This document shows positions 39,635 through 52,498 of a stretch of DNA of 64,000 bases, in pieces (the stretch's first letter is position 1; the number at the start of each line of letters is the position of its first letter). A program made the translations under genes and the position numbers. The stretch is from positions 67,229,352 through 67,293,351 of the forward strand of contig OY829537.1 in assembly GCA_963691705.1 (NCBI GenBank). Direction: 5' to 3'. This stretch comes from Viola odorata. Taxonomy: Eukaryota > Streptophyta > Magnoliopsida > Malpighiales > Violaceae. The notes under the pieces were generated by a model. The model was given only the letters and a program-made list of their open reading frames with translations. It was not told the DNA's origin and made no database searches.

Positions 39635-41404
39635 CTAAGATGCGAGTATTAAGAAATTCAAGAGAGCGTACCTTCGCGAGAGCGCATCCACCATGATGTT
39701 TTTCTTACCTTTCAAGTATTTGATGTGATATGGAAAACGCTCAATAAATTCCATCCAAGAGGTATGGCGTTTATTGAGTTTCCTTTGGCCTTTCATATAC
39801 TTCAAGCTCAAATGATCGGTATGCACCACAAACTCCTTTGGCAAGATATATTGCTCCTAAGCATCGAGTGCGCAGACGAGGGCATATAGTTCACTGTCAT
39901 ACGTGCAATAATTGAGTTGTGGCCCTTTCAACTTCTCACTCAAATACGCCATCGGTTTCTTTTCTTGAATCAACACCGCCCTAATTCTAATCTCGCTAGC
40001 ATCGCATTCAACCTCGAATGTCCTGTCAAAATTTGGCGATGCTAAAAATGAGCTACAAGAAAGCTTCTCCTTGAGCGTGTTGAAGGCTAGCTCTTATTCT
40101 TCATCCGACTTGAAAGGAACATTTTTCTTGGTCAGGGCATTGAGAGGTGCAACAATGGTGGATGAAATCAACGGTAAAATTCAGCCAATCCATGGAATGA
40201 ACTCACATCACCTATATTTATTGGTGTAGGCCATTCGGTGGTGGCTTTGATCTTTTCTTTGTCAAAGTTAAGGTCATCCGCGCCTACAATGAAACCAAGA
40301 AATTGTACCTCTTAACAAAACTCACATTTAGACAATTTAGCAAAGAGTTTATGTTCACGAAGGGTGAGAAAAATGTGGTGTAAGTGTGCAATGTGTTCCT
40401 TTGTAGACTTGTTATACACTAAGATGTCATTAAAATACACAACAATAAATTTGCATATAAAAGGTCTACGCATATGATTCATAAGATGCATAAAGGTACT
40501 AAGGGAATTTGTAAGACCAAACGGTATCACCATCCATCCATACAAACTAAATTTAGTCTTAAATGTTATTTTTCATTCATCACCTTCATGCTTTCTTATT
40601 TGATGATAACCACTCACTAAGTCAATCTTAGAAAAAATTATAGCACTATTTAGTTCATCAAGCATGTCATCAAGACGAGTTATTAGATAAGAATACTTCA
40701 GTGTGATTTTGTTGATGGAGCAACAATCCATACACATTCTCCAACTTCTATCCTCTTTCGGCACTAAGATGACGGGAACCGCACAAGGAGACAAACTCTC
40801 CCGGATGAAACCTTTGGAGAGGAGAGAATCAATTTGATCTTGAAGTTCTTGCGTCTCTTTTGGGATGCAACGGTACGCCGACCGATTAGGGAGAATGGAA
40901 CCGGGGAGGAATTCAATCATGTGCTCTATACCACACACTGGTGGTAGGCCATTTGGAATCTCCTCCGAAAAAGCATCTTTGCAATCTTACAAAAGAGAGG
41001 AAACAACACTAGGGAGAATGGGAGTAGGGTTAGTAGTAGCCAAACACGTATCCTTAAATTGAAAGAGAATACACAGTAAGCATGCCTCACATCCTTTCAT
41101 TTGGCATACAAACTCATTTTTTTAGCCACTTTCACTCTTTTTTCTCTCATTCCCTCATTAGCTTCCTTACTTTTTTCAAATTGTGTTTTTCCATTCGGTG
41201 CATGCTCACTTTTTTCATGCACAATCTTTTCCTCATTCGCACAACTCACATTTTTCACTCCACTCCACTCATTTTTTCGCTCGAGTTTGGAAGTGATTTC
41301 AAATGTCACACAAGCCTTCTCCAACTCGAGTTGGTCTTCATACACTTGATAAAGAGGCAATGGTGGGATAAGGAACTTTTGGCCAAGATGTTCCAATTTG
41401 TAAG
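39635..41404 (-). pseudogene. E6 protease end, reverse transcriptase and RNase H
   Basis: From the solo LTR leftwards come the linker (QVYEDQLELEKACVTFEI near 41340) and RT in frames 40938-40573 and 40545-40312. Blocks are KGFIRESLSPCAVPVILVPK, DCCSINKITLKYSYLITRLD and the catalytic site YFNDI, where the first Asp of the usual YFDDI has become Asn. Stops stand at 40573 (family Trp) and about 40312. RNase H is only partly readable; its end is [16 protein letters not shown] to [12 protein letters not shown] (39844-39635). Confidence 0.8.
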
Positions 41405-43001
41405 TGATCATCACTCAAATATACTATTTTCCTGATGCCTATTTGCATAGTTTAAAATGCGTAAAGGGTAAGACAGGGACGAACCACAGAGATTGAAGGA
41501 TAAAGGTTTCACTAAAAGATGTATGACAATGAGTAAATGCAGTCAAATGAAACAGTAACTTAAATGGGGGGGTTTGGTCGATTGATCTAAAAGATCAACC
41601 TCAGAATGATAGCTAACAACACAACCAATTAGAAACACATATCACAGCATGAAAGTAATAAGAATTCAAGGGCATGAAAGGAAAGAACAATCAAGGGCAA
41701 GATAAAAAGAAAAGTTGTAAAAGAGATATTAATCCAATTGAGAGGAGATCTTAGAAAAAGGTGTTCTTAGGTTGCATTTCGGTTTGGTTAATCATTGGCA
41801 CAGAGATTTTCCAAACTCATGCCACAGACCTGCTATAGGGATCAAGTTTTCACTAAAAACCCCCTGCTTACCTTCTTAAGAAAAGCCACCTCCCGTTTTC
41901 ACATATGAGGTGACTTTGACATTTCGCCGTCCCCCTAGGCATGAATGCGGGGAGGCAATACTCAAAACGTCCATGAAGTGGAGGCAAGATAGATCTAGGG
42001 TGTGATGTCTCAGTGAGTCAAGCTCGTGGCACAACCCTAACCGACTATTTACCCCTAGAAGAAGGACCTCTCGCGATGTCCCCACTAGGTGTCTACTACT
42101 CCTAACAACCTCACGTTGACGTTATCACTATTAGGATGACAGTACCCACACAAAAACACTAACAGTTGATCAGGCTCTTAACATTTCTAGATGAGCATGG
42201 CAAGAAAATGATAAACAACTGAATATGGCAATAAGAGTGTATTAAGTACGTTTAGGCCTCTTAACCAATCCTTGCAACCCTTGAAACACCCTTTACTAAG
42301 AAGGTGGGAACTTAGCTACTAATAATTAAATACAAACAGCAAGTAGAAATGGAAAATAACATAAACAAGCTTAAAGAAAATAGAAGGGGAAATGTATTAG
42401 AATAAACCGGTGGGGAATTCAATACTTTCTTCCTTTACAAGCTGACGGTGTAGCTGAAAGAGAGAGAGAGGGAATCCCTAAAATTTAGGTAAAAGGGGAG
42501 TGTGTCTAGGATCAGTCGTCCTTACAAAAACCCTAAAACTAAGCTTAAATAGCCTAAAAACTAGCTAGGGGACAAAATACAGTTAAGGAAAGAGAGTGTC
42601 AGCACAAGGAGAGGGTGACAGCGCATGGGAAGGACACGCCCTTAGAGGGAATATTTTTGAATCTTCTGGAAGCGCTTGACATCTTCTAGAAACGCAAGGA
42701 ATCCCGTGCGAATCTTCAGAGATTCCTCTCTTTGGCTTTCGATCTTGATCTGATGCGGATGTGCCAGGGGCACGAGACTGCTCACTGGTCTGGTTAGCGT
42801 CGAGGGCACGACAACACTCCGCTCTTCTAGGCCTTGATGCTTCGAAGTCCAAGAAATCCATCCAAAATCGCATGCTTTCCCTCTTTTCTTCCTTTAGGCA
42901 CTGATCTGCAATAAAGATGGGATAAGGGGTAAATCAGAAGAATCATGCCCTGGAAAAGGCCAAAATAAATGGGAAAAACCTACACTAAAAATATGCGATC
43001 A
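41405..43001 (-). repeat. Athila-type solo LTR, 1597 bp, inside E6
   Basis: On the minus strand it starts TGATCGCATA at 43001 and ends GAGTGATGATCA at 41405. It shares blocks with the two Athila LTRs in this window (for example the AACCACAGAGATTGAAGG and CTTCATGGACG regions). There is no internal sequence, so it is the product of recombination between two LTRs. The five bases on each side (TGACG and CTTAC on the minus strand) do not match. The protease of E6 is interrupted after SIHDV and resumes about three residues later. Confidence 0.85.
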
Positions 43002-43513
43002 CGTCATGAATGGATCTCCTATCAAATTGCCATAGTCTTCCTAGGAGTAAATCACTCAAATGCATTGGAGCCACATCACAAAGTCTTTCATCATCATAAG
43101 AACCAATCTTAAATGGAATGAGAACTTGTCTAGTGACTTTAACCAAACTCATGTCATTAGACCAATTAAGAACATACGGATGAGGATGCTTAGTAATAGA
43201 TAAACTCAAGGAATGGACAAAAATAGAGCTAGCAACATCTGCACGCACAACTACCATTATCAACAATTATGGAAATGACCATGCCATTAGAGATGTTACG
43301 GGTGTGGAAGATATTCTCCCATTGCTTTTTCACCTTATCATCCTCCTTAGCCTTTAAGCTTAAATTCCTCCCCACTACTAAGCATTGTGCCACCTCTACA
43401 TATTTGTACTCATCCTCTACTTCTTCCTCATCATTCTCATACTCTATGACATCCTCCCGAATTACATCTTCCTCATCCTCCTCAGTAAAGACCTCTCCAT
43501 CTTCACAGATCAT
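43002..43513 (-). pseudogene. E6 protease
   Basis: The frame 43513-43229 has an acidic linker, then RNLSLKAKEDDKVKKQWENI and the active site SIIVDNGSC. A frame change follows. The rest is open from 43266 (SLSITKHPHPYVLNWSNDMS, VTRQVLIPFKIGSYDDERLC, DLLLGRLWQFDRRSIHD). It matches the E4 protease start and shows the part E4 lacks. It ends at the solo LTR. Confidence 0.82.
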
Positions 43514-44999
43514 TATCAGCCTTCTATTAGGACATCCGGCCCTAATGTGTCCTTTGCTAGCACATTTGAAGCATTCAATGTGTTTAGAAGGTGTTCTTGT
43601 ATTAATGTTGGTGTCTGGTGTCGGTTATGTAGCAATGGTCGTTTGTGGTTTAGGGTTCGGGTAGGCGTTTTCCTTGGTAGAAAATGGAGGTTTTTTGGTA
43701 TCTTGGTTAGGTTTAGGTGTAAAAGATGAAAAGCTCCAAGAAGGTTTGAAAGGTGTAGAAGAAGAATTGTAAGGGAATTTAGGTTTAGAGTTTACTTGCC
43801 TCTCGATTTTCAATGCTAGAAGAAGCATTTCATCTAATGTGTTATAGGTTTGGAAGTCGAGTTGGTAAGTGATTTCCTTGTGTAACCCACCCAAACACTG
43901 AGCCATTTTAGCCTCCACACTTTCATTCACATTCGCTCTCATCAAACAAGTTTGCATCTCATGAAAGTATTCACTCATACTTCGAGTGCCTTGTGTCAAC
44001 CTTTGAAGCTTTTGATGCAAGTCACGAATATGATAAGTCGGCACAAATCGTCTCCTCATCTCATACTTAAGCTCTTGCCAAGATGTTACTTGTTGAATTA
44101 TTTCCAATCTTCTAGTCATCACTAGCTTATCCCACCAATGAATGTCCATTCTAACAAACTCCACAATTGTAAGCTTTACGTTCTTCTCTTCTAAATAGTT
44201 GTAACACTCGTATATGCACTCCACTTTACTCTCTCAATCATAATAGGCCTCGAGGTCTTCTTTTCATTCAAATGAAGGCATGAAAAGTTTGATGCTCGAA
44301 AAGTGGTTGTCAAAATGGTGCCTCCTCCCTCTTGGCTTCATCAAAGTCAAACCGTCAATCACCATTAGAGTGCTCATAATTGGGTGCTTCATATCGACCT
44401 TGAGACGCGACCCTTTGGTGAGAACGGGGCCTTCTATGAAAACTCTCATCCTCCGAAATCCGTGGAGGGGGCACATATGCATTAGCCCTATGAAACGGGA
44501 CATCCATGTGAGGACCCTAGGGGCCGGGTGTGGTGGTGCACGATTGTCTTTGCTAGGGTGAGGGGCCAAGATTTCGGCCCTAATTAGAAGAAGTGCCTCA
44601 GCCACGCCCTAGGGTAAGATGAGCTTCTTGCCGAGAATGATCACAATACACATCATCCTCCTCACTATGCTCACTCAAGGCAATCACTCATTCCGCATTG
44701 TCACTTGCCCTCGACATGCCATAGTAATAAATGATATTGGGATCATTAGGTCGAGTTCGTTGGTGGTAGTGAGCAATCAGTTAGCTAGGTTGAGGTGGAG
44801 GTAGATAATCTCTCTTTTTCTAAGTATTCATATGGTTTAAGAGCATCTTGGTTGTGTTCTCTTATTTTTCCCATTGGAGCATCATTCGGGCCATGAATTT
44901 TTTGGTTTCCTCCATATGTACCGTGAGTGAGGTAAGGGCCGGTAGTAAGGTGGAAGATTCATCTGAGCCCTCACCTTGCACATTTAGATCATTAGACAT
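43514..44999 (-). pseudogene. E6 gag with Cys-His knuckle
   Basis: The start is Met at 44999 (MSNDLNVQGEGSDESS), with a stop about 40 codons on. The N-terminal part is scattered over frames (44605-44264). The capsid-like core is open from 44224 (YNYLEEKNVKLTIVEF, then FVPTYHIRDLHQKLQRLTQG and QTYNTLDEMLLLALKIERQ) to 43625. The knuckle CFKCASKGHIRAGC lies near 43570-43530 in another frame. Stops near 44234 (family Trp) and 44265 break it. The order and blocks are those of E4 gag. Confidence 0.8.
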
Positions 45000-46143
45000 T
45001 ATTGTACCTACAAAACCAAAAAATGCAATTCAAATAATAAATAGGTTAGTCCTTCCCTAAGTATTTACTCTTGTGTTTCATACACTCTAATGTGCTCACC
45101 AACCTTATCCTCTCTAACTCATTTTCGAATACCACAACTTAAGCAAAGATTGACTCAAAGAATCAAAGAAAGCACAAGGAAAAGCAAAGAAAGGTTTGGA
45201 AATTCAATTTAGTAATCAAATGTCAAGTGAATGATTTTGAAAACCAAAATGGCATAGAGTAGAAAGGTAATGTAAGGAAACAAGAAAGAAAACTCAAAGA
45301 GACAAGCTACACAAAGATTAAAACAAAATGGAGAAAAAAGAAAGAAAAAAAGAAGAAAAGCGAAAATGTGAATGATAAAATTGGAGGGAAAATTGAAAGT
45401 TTAAATGCTCTCTTTTGAAATTCAAAAGTAACACTTGGCACCAAAAGCACAATGAGAACTCTTGTTATAACTCACCCTTTTTGTTTTTTTGTTTTTTTAA
45501 TTCTTTTTCTTTCTTTTTAAATGAGTGCAAGAGTTCACAAGGAGAAATATGCTATGTTACTAGAAGTAGGTGTTGTTCCAAAGGTATGAAAAGTAGCACA
45601 ATAAAAAGAAAATTCTCTAATTAGAAGTGCTAGCACAAGATGCCTTGTATAATGATGTGCCAAAAAAATTGTAAAAAATGTGAGTACGCAAAATGAATGT
45701 GCAAGTAAAAATATCTAAGAGAATATTCTTAATGTGCCTTGAGGTGTGAAATTAAATACTTGGCCCAAAATTAGAGAGATGTGGCCAGCCTTGGTGCCTC
45801 ACATGGGTCACTAAACGACAAAATTGGACCACATTGACTACTTGTTTGAAAATGACACTTGTCAACTTTTGAATGCAAATGGATGAAAATTTGAAGATGG
45901 ATAACAACAAGGATGAATATATGAATGTGTATGATAAAGATTTAAAGATCAAGATAAAGAAAAACACGAAATTTCCAAAAACTTTCAGCCAAGCAAGATC
46001 AAACCACTAAAGACAAAAGACTTTAGGTGAAAATTTTATCAAAAATTGAAAATTTTCAAAAACTTCAAAAATGAAATATAAGATGGCAGAAGCGATTTTA
46101 CGGTGGAAATTATTTAGAAAATCAACCTAGAGGGAATCCTTGA
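45000..46143 (-). other. E6 leader
   Basis: This is a long untranslated leader between PBS and gag, strongly purine-rich on the plus strand (for example 45300-45370) and rich in A. There are no genes. Its length and composition resemble those of the E4 leader. Confidence 0.6.
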
Positions 46144-46155
46144 GCTTCGCTACCA
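46144..46155 (-). other. E6 primer binding site, degenerate
   Basis: The minus strand reads TGGTAGCGAAGC, two bases inside the LTR end (46158). It is close to the usual initiator tRNA-Met primer site TGGTATCAGAGC. Confidence 0.6.
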
Positions 46156-46157
46156 CG

Positions 46158-46766
46158 TGATACAAGCTTGGTTCCTTTTGGAAGCTTGAAACCGAAAAAC
46201 TCAAGGCAATAGGCGGATATAGCCCTCTTTGAGAGGTTGTTGATGAAAAGCAGTGAGATCACTTGATGAAAAGATGAAGAGAAGTTTTTCTCTTGATATA
46301 TGAAACACAACAAGTATTGAACCCTTTACTATGATAAACCCTGCTAAGAATAAGCCTAGACAACCTTACCGAAATAGTAAAGAGGATCTCTCTTCCAAGG
46401 TTGACCATCTAAAGGAAAGATCTTGAGCAACCCAACCATTTGGAGATGACTACAAGTTCAAAAATCCACACCTAAGGTGTATTGGTCTTTGAAAGGAGTT
46501 TACTCACAAAATTCAAGATAAGTGAAAATAGGCATATCTCTAACTATTTATACCTAGGTATTACATGGGGAAAATCTCTAAATACCCTTCATAAGTAAGG
46601 GCCTTGTAGTTCCTCTCTTGGTGTGTGCGGGGCTCGTTGACGCTCATGGGGCCTAGGGTTAGCGTCTTGTGACACTCGCGGGGCCTAGGGTTTGGGCAAC
46701 AACGGAGCCAATGCGGGCCAAGGATATGCACGTGTGTGCATTGGCATGCACACACGTAGTCCATCA
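46158..46766 (-). repeat. E6 5' LTR, 609 bp
   Basis: On the minus strand it starts TGATGGACTACG at 46766 and ends CTTGTATCA at 46158. A TATA box TATAAATAG lies at 46552-46544, placed well for a promoter. The LTR is followed by the PBS and, on the other side, by a pol tail in the same orientation. Confidence 0.75.
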
Positions 46767-46872
46767 CTCTTGTTCCTCTAAGTTACCCTCTTCAGCTTTA
46801 AGGATCTTCATGACCAATGCAATCATCCCTTTACTCCTTGTGAAGTATTTGTGTGCTTCCGAGCTCGTATCA
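46767..46872 (-). pseudogene. Chromovirus-like pol tail next to the E6 LTR
   Basis: Minus-strand codons from 46872 read DTSSEAHKYFTRSKGMIALV and end in TGA at the LTR start. Nearly the same text (DTSSRAHRYFTRSK) forms the pol tail of E6 itself near 38320-38258. So this is the end of a second copy in the same orientation, sharing the LTR with E6. It is cut off abruptly at 46872. Confidence 0.65.
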
Positions 46873-46959
46873 GCTGTGATAACAGTGTTTCCTCCTTCCT
46901 TGTTCTTTTTAACACTTAATAGTATTTGTTTTTACTTTACTTTTTACTTTTAATTATGT

Positions 46960-47700
46960 TTATGCGCAGCTACATCCTTTGTTCTCAGTAAAGATCATCG
47001 AAGGTTGCGATCGACTAACTGTGAGGTCTAATTATTCTTAATAAATTCTAGAACTTATAGTTATTTATTTATTACTTGAACACCATATTACTTGTGTTTT
47101 AATATGTGGTTCAACCGACTTAGGGTTTTGCATGGGTAGTTACAATCATTCTGTAAGGTTATGTCCGTAATTATAATTTTGGAAGATAAATGAGACATCT
47201 AATTTGAATTCATCATATTGTTGGTCCAATTCGATTGGATAAATAAATAATTAGGGTTAAAGACTTCGAGTGTATTTTCTATCTTTCCCTAGATACGTCT
47301 CTCCTCCACTTCATGGACAAATTGGTTAAATCCCAATAAGTGTATAAGGTTATTAAACTATCAAGACCTCTTCATAAGCGTACCTTGGAGTTGTTTCTCT
47401 TAAGAAAGAAAGCTGGAGACCTAAGCTTACTTGGTCTCTATAGCGCATCTGCAAGTTAGGAATATACCATCTTTGCATCAATGATTAGTTAACCTCTATC
47501 GTAACCGGAGATAGATCTTTCCTAGGAAGTTTTCTCTCGTTGAGTTAATCTCTTTTTTATTTACTTTTTTTAATTTTTATCTGATTGATTGTTTAATTCA
47601 CAATCTCAAAAACCACATTTGATTGCTACTTGTTTTGTTTTGTCATTGTCTGATTATTACTGAAAGATTACATTTTGCCCAATCCCTGAGGAAAGATCAT
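46960..47700 (+). repeat. Degenerate Athila-like LTR fragment
   Basis: Phrases CTCCACTTCATGGACAAATT, GGTCTCTATAGCGCATCTGC, TTAGGAATAT and CCCAATCCCTGAGG come in the same order as their counterparts in the Athila B LTR (37650-38180). Divergence is high, so it is an old copy. Ends could not be placed. Confidence 0.5.
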
Positions 47701-48650
47701 GTCACTGTTATACATAATTTATTATGTGCATATTGGCTTTAGGACAGATATTCTTTGTTGATTGTCCTACAAAAGGTTACAAATTCCTTGGGCATGATTA
47801 GTGACATTTTTTTACGCTGCCATTAGTAAATTATTTACCCCATTAAGGTCCAGTGTAGCTCAACTCAGATAGCCCATTCATACCCCTTGATCTGCTCTAC
47901 TGGTATTCCCTGCTCCCACATGGCTTGTTCCTTTAGATAGCACACTCAGAGAATGTGCAATCTAGTTAGTAGCTTGTCCATGTGCGTCTATCTACAATCC
48001 TGAGGGATCCATGAACAAGAAGAATCAAACCTTAAAGGAACATGTTAGAGAGTCTAAAACCTAATATGAAAGTGTCTTCGGTCTATTTGCACTGGTTGCA
48101 GTAGACATACCAACCTTTTGGGATCTTGTTGCGTGAGGCGAATGAGATCTTGTCTTTCTGGCTGCAGTGGACGGCCGGAGCGAGTGTTAGCCACCAGACT
48201 AGGGAGGTCCGACCTGCTAGGGTTGAGAGGTTTTTTTTTCAAATTATATGTGCTAAATGGTTTATATGAATTTGTTAAGGTTAAGTTTTAGTTCTAAATA
48301 AAACTTAGTCATACAATATCACTCTTATTTATTATATAATATAGTAGTTTTTTTTTATTTCCATTGGGTAATCCGGTTCGAGTTTTATAGGATCCCTAAA
48401 GAGAGGTGACACTCCCAGTGTAATTTTCTTCATTCGTAAAACTCGAACTCGAGATCTTGATTAAGGAAGGACAAGTCCCTTACCACATACGACAACTGAT
48501 ATTGGAATAATATATTAATTTTTAATTAATTGTTACAAATTGTATTGTTAAGGTAAATTATTGTAATTATTGTTTTATTTAACTATATGATTTTAATTAA
48601 TAAAACCCAACTGTTTAGTTACGTGTCACGCCTAGATGCACAACTCTTCC
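47701..48650. other. Gene-free AT-rich stretch
   Basis: No open frame or repeat with a recognisable identity. A pentad TTATTTATTATATAATATAG region near 48325 is simple AT-rich sequence. It may be worn LTR sequence continuing from the left, but this cannot be shown. Confidence 0.4.
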
Positions 48651-50540
48651 TAGGGGTGTTTATTGGTTAGTATCGAAGTTTTTTGGTAATAAATGTTGGG
48701 TATTCGGTATAACATACTAGAGATCATAGATAGCATACCATATTATCTATCGTTTGGTATCATTGCCAAACTATCGAAATAATTTTGGTATAGTGATGGG
48801 TGTCGAGACTGTCAAAAATAAATATAACTTAATAGTACCTACAAAAGATTGCAAATAATGGTCAGAGGTTCGATCCACAGAGAATGTGTAGCCTTAAAAT
48901 AAGATAAATACTAGATTTAAACACTTAAGTAGAATGAGGAATTTTTGTTTAAAACTAAGAATTGAAAAAGCAATTAAAGCAAGTGTAAAGTCCAAGCCAA
49001 GTATTATTCTTGGTCAAGAAACTGGTCAACGAAAAAGATTCCTACTAAAGGCTAAAGCAAGTTACGATTCATAAGTATTCGATCATTGATTCATAAATAT
49101 TCCTTCCTAGTCTACAGAATTGCTATAGAATCTAGGTACGCTTAGGACTCCTGCTTCCCTCCTATATCAAAACCATCTCAGGTACGCTTAGAGATGATTC
49201 ATAATCAACTAGCACCTCGTTGGTTAAAGGGTTTACTAAATTGATTGATTGTTGATTATGGGAAGACAATTTTATGCCAAGACACCTCAATTGTCAATCG
49301 GGGCTTGAACCTAAATATCATTCTCTCTAGCTTTTCAGGGCTAGTTGTCTACTTCGATCTTCTTGGTCTGTAAATGGCCCAAAAGAGGGTTGTCGTAACA
49401 AAAAAAGAATGACAATTTCAGATTAGAATTTAGGTTGATCAGTCATAAACCTAAGAAGAAAAGTGATGACAAGTGATTTAGAGAACACATATATGCAAAC
49501 ATAGAAATTAAGAAGAGTAGTTAAATCTCACAAATATTTAGAATCATAAGTTTAATTGCCTTTAACGGGAATGAGAAAGTTTAGCTAGAGATAGACAAGA
49601 AAAGTAAAGAGAACAATAAACTAATTAAATATAAATCTCGCGCCTTCAAGGTTAAAGACGACAGGAGAAAACGAGTTCAAAACCAAAGAGCAGAAAGTTA
49701 AGAAAAGAAAGAAGAGAAGTTGTACGTCCTCCCTCAAAAACCCTAAGAGAATATACATAGTTTAATTACTAATTGTATCCTAACCACTTCTCTCTCTCCT
49801 ATTAGAATTCTAACTCATGAGGTCAAAAGAAACTGGAACTCTAATACTCCTAGAGATAACCCAGCTGGTCCAACGCACGTGTCTTTGAAATATTTATCTT
49901 TAAGTAGTGCATGAGAGGGACTCCCGCCTCTAGGTAGCCAAGAAGGATCTTCTTGGCCAAGAAACCAACCAAGAGAGGCTTCAACGTAGCTTTGTCCATC
50001 TTTCACTATTTTCTGCTCTTTTTTCATTTTTATTGCTCCAAGCATGTTTTCAGCAAAATATAGAGAAATTCAATTCTAATTAGTAGAATCAACATCTAAA
50101 TTGTATGAAAATAGATGGTAAAAACAGTCACAAAATATGTCCAATCGGGATTACCGAATCAAATTATAGGTTGCGCGATATTGTGAAAAAAAGAAAGAGG
50201 GTTTTGAGGTGAGGAGAAAAAATAGAAATGGTTAGAATTAGATAATTGGATTGGAAAAAGAAATGGGATTGTGGTGTGGTGTGTGTCCAAGTCTTTTTAT
50301 ATCTTTATTTTTTAATTTACATAATAAATATATTAAAAATATAAATATATGAACAGTAAAATGGTATTATGGTATTACATTATTATCGCACAACAAAAGT
50401 CAATTATCATACCATAATGAATAAATTTCAGTCGGTATTCAATAATATTATACTACAAAAAATTGAAAAAAATTATTGACCTAATAAAATAAAATTCAGT
50501 TCAGTATTTCAATAATTGCGGTATGGTAATTGAGTGCATA
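48651..50540. mobile_element. Decayed hAT-like element with nested LTR remnant
   Basis: The left end TAGGGGTGTTTATTGG is like the end of the hAT-like element at 25868. Left and right subterminal zones (48660-48800 and 50350-50530) are rich in GGTAT and ATACC in both orientations. The flanks ACTCTTCC and AGTCTTCT match at six of eight positions, as an old 8-bp duplication would. The right end is too worn to show the inverted repeat. An LTR-like block (48801-50143) lies inside. Confidence 0.45.
48801..50143 (-). repeat. Athila-like LTR remnant nested in the hAT-like element
   Basis: On the minus strand it starts TGGACATATTTTGTGAC at 50143 and ends GTCTCGACA at 48801. The start resembles the TGATAACATATTTT start of the Athila A LTR, and GGTTCGATCCACAGAGA at about 48868 corresponds to GGTCGAACCACAGAGA there. 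Flanking bases ATGGG and ATCGG are nearly equal. No internal domain is seen, so it is a solo LTR or a short non-autonomous element. Confidence 0.5.
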
Positions 50541-52498
50541 AGTCTTCTGGTTCCACTAACTCTATAATTTCACCATAGTAGCTCTTCCAAAGGAGAAACA
50601 CTTGCCATTTCTCGGTCCCACCACCTGCATCAAAATTGTCCACGCGGATGTCGCATCTTTAAAAAAAAAAATTAATAATAATGATAACAAAAAAAGAAGA
50701 CATCTAAAAGAGTAGAGGGTTTTTTTAAATTACTCTCTCACTTAAGTTAATCTAAGATAATGTTTGGGTTTGGGGTGGTTATTGTTGTATGAGGGTAATA
50801 CGTTAAATAGTTGTAAAAGTAGTTTTACATTAATGCCCCTTAGATTGGATTGTAGCTAAGTTAGCGGTATGGTTTTTTTGTATTTTCCTTAAGATAATAT
50901 TATGATTCGAGTAGCCATCCAAAAATTTCAAATCTTTCAACATAATCTTTCGATTTTTAATTTTTTCAACTAAATCCATTTATATTTACTTAAAATTGTG
51001 TATTTCATTTATTTTGTCCTACCCCGATAAAGTTTACTTCTTATAAATGATTTATAAGTTAATTTTCTATAATTAATAATAAATTAACAAAATTTCTAAA
51101 TATATTTTACTAACTCATACGATATTTGTAAATTTACTTCTAAATGTCACAAATGTGTGATTTTTCTTATTAACTACTCTTAAGTAACAAAAATGGAAAC
51201 AAATGTACACAACTTTTTTTTCTTTCTAAAATGATACGTGCTCCCAAAAGATTTAGTGTAACATCGCCACACGTGGTTGTTCTAACTTAGAGTTGGAGTA
51301 TTATTCATTAACCACTTTATTCTCTTTACTAGGGGTGGTCACCAGGTCACCAAATAAGAAACATCCAAATTACGAATTAGTAGATGGTTTTCTAAAATTA
51401 CCATCTTGGCCATGCAAAGTAATTTAACTATTCTAGCCCTATTTCTACTTAATGAAAGACACTTTTGTTATTTTGCAAACTAGAAAAAAAAAGATTGTTC
51501 TTCTCCTTCACTTTGGACAGCCCCCTTCATCTCCCATATTCACCCTCTACTTTTCCGGAAAATTACAAACTCTTCGGTATTGTTTCTGATTTTCTATTTT
51601 TTTCTAGATTTTTAAAATAAATAAAAAATCACTTTTCTTGGTTTTTAAAATTATGATTTTATTTTCATAAATTGTTCATTTAAAAAAAATAAAAAATAAA
51701 AAATAAAAATTATTTTACCAAATACGTTTTAGGAAAAAAAAAACATAAAACCATAAAAAAAAACGATAACGAACAAGCCCCAGTTTACAAAACTTTCTAT
51801 TTCGGTTTTTATAATTTTAAAACTTGCAATATAAATTATATTGTTTCCTAATAGTTACAACCGTAATCGTTTTAATAGTTAAAATTTCAAATGAAATAAT
51901 AAAACAATTTCAAAAGGTTCTAAATTTCAACAAAAAAATAATAATAAGTATGATAGGACCTAAAAAAATTTAAAATTTTATTCTTTTTGTGATTTGTTTT
52001 GAATTGCTCCTTATTTTTATATTTTTTTAGTCAAGTGTACTCTACCATATTTATTACAAATTTCCTAAATTTTTTATATTTTTTAGCATATATTTTAACT
52101 ATCTAACTATTAGATTAAAGCGATTAAAGTTGTAAGTCTTAGGGAACTACAAATTCTATAGGGCATGGTTTAAAACTGTATAGGCCAAAGTGAATTTTTT
52201 TACAAATATCATAATCCTATTATTTTTTTTAAAAAAACTACATAAACAACATTAAGATTTACAAAACTTTCCACTTTGGTCTCTATAGATTTAAATCTTG
52301 CAATATAAATTTTATAGTTTCCTAATAGTGACATTTGTAACCTTCTTAATAGCTGAAAAATTCAAATAAAATAGTAAAAAAATACAAAATTGGTCACAAT
52401 ACAAATAATCAAAAAAATTCTATTGCTTTCTTTGAACCTTGCTTTTTTTTCTTAGTAATTATATTTACCGTAAATGTTTTGATATTTTATATGTTATT
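50541..52498. other. AT-rich intergenic DNA
   Basis: There is no frame above background, no RNA gene and no clear repeat. Poly-A and poly-T runs are common. Related phrases near 51790 and 52260 (ACAAAACTTTC followed by ATAATTTTAAAACTTGCAATA or a close variant) suggest a diverged duplication of about 470 bp offset. Confidence 0.5.

Larger units (their letters stand above)
38254..46766 (-). mobile_element. E6: chromovirus-like Ty3/gypsy element, minus strand, interrupted by a solo LTR
   Basis: Reading leftwards: LTR (46766-46158), PBS (46155-46144), leader, gag (44999-43514), protease (43513-43002), solo Athila LTR, protease end and RT, RNase H, integrase and pol tail to 38254. The second LTR is missing because Athila B ends there. 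Many stops, frame changes and a changed RT catalytic residue show it is dead. It is of the same group as E4. Confidence 0.82.

Noticed and set aside
46561..46767. Minus-strand frame of 68 residues in the E6 LTR
   Set aside because: It runs through LTR sequence containing the promoter; there is no family resemblance.
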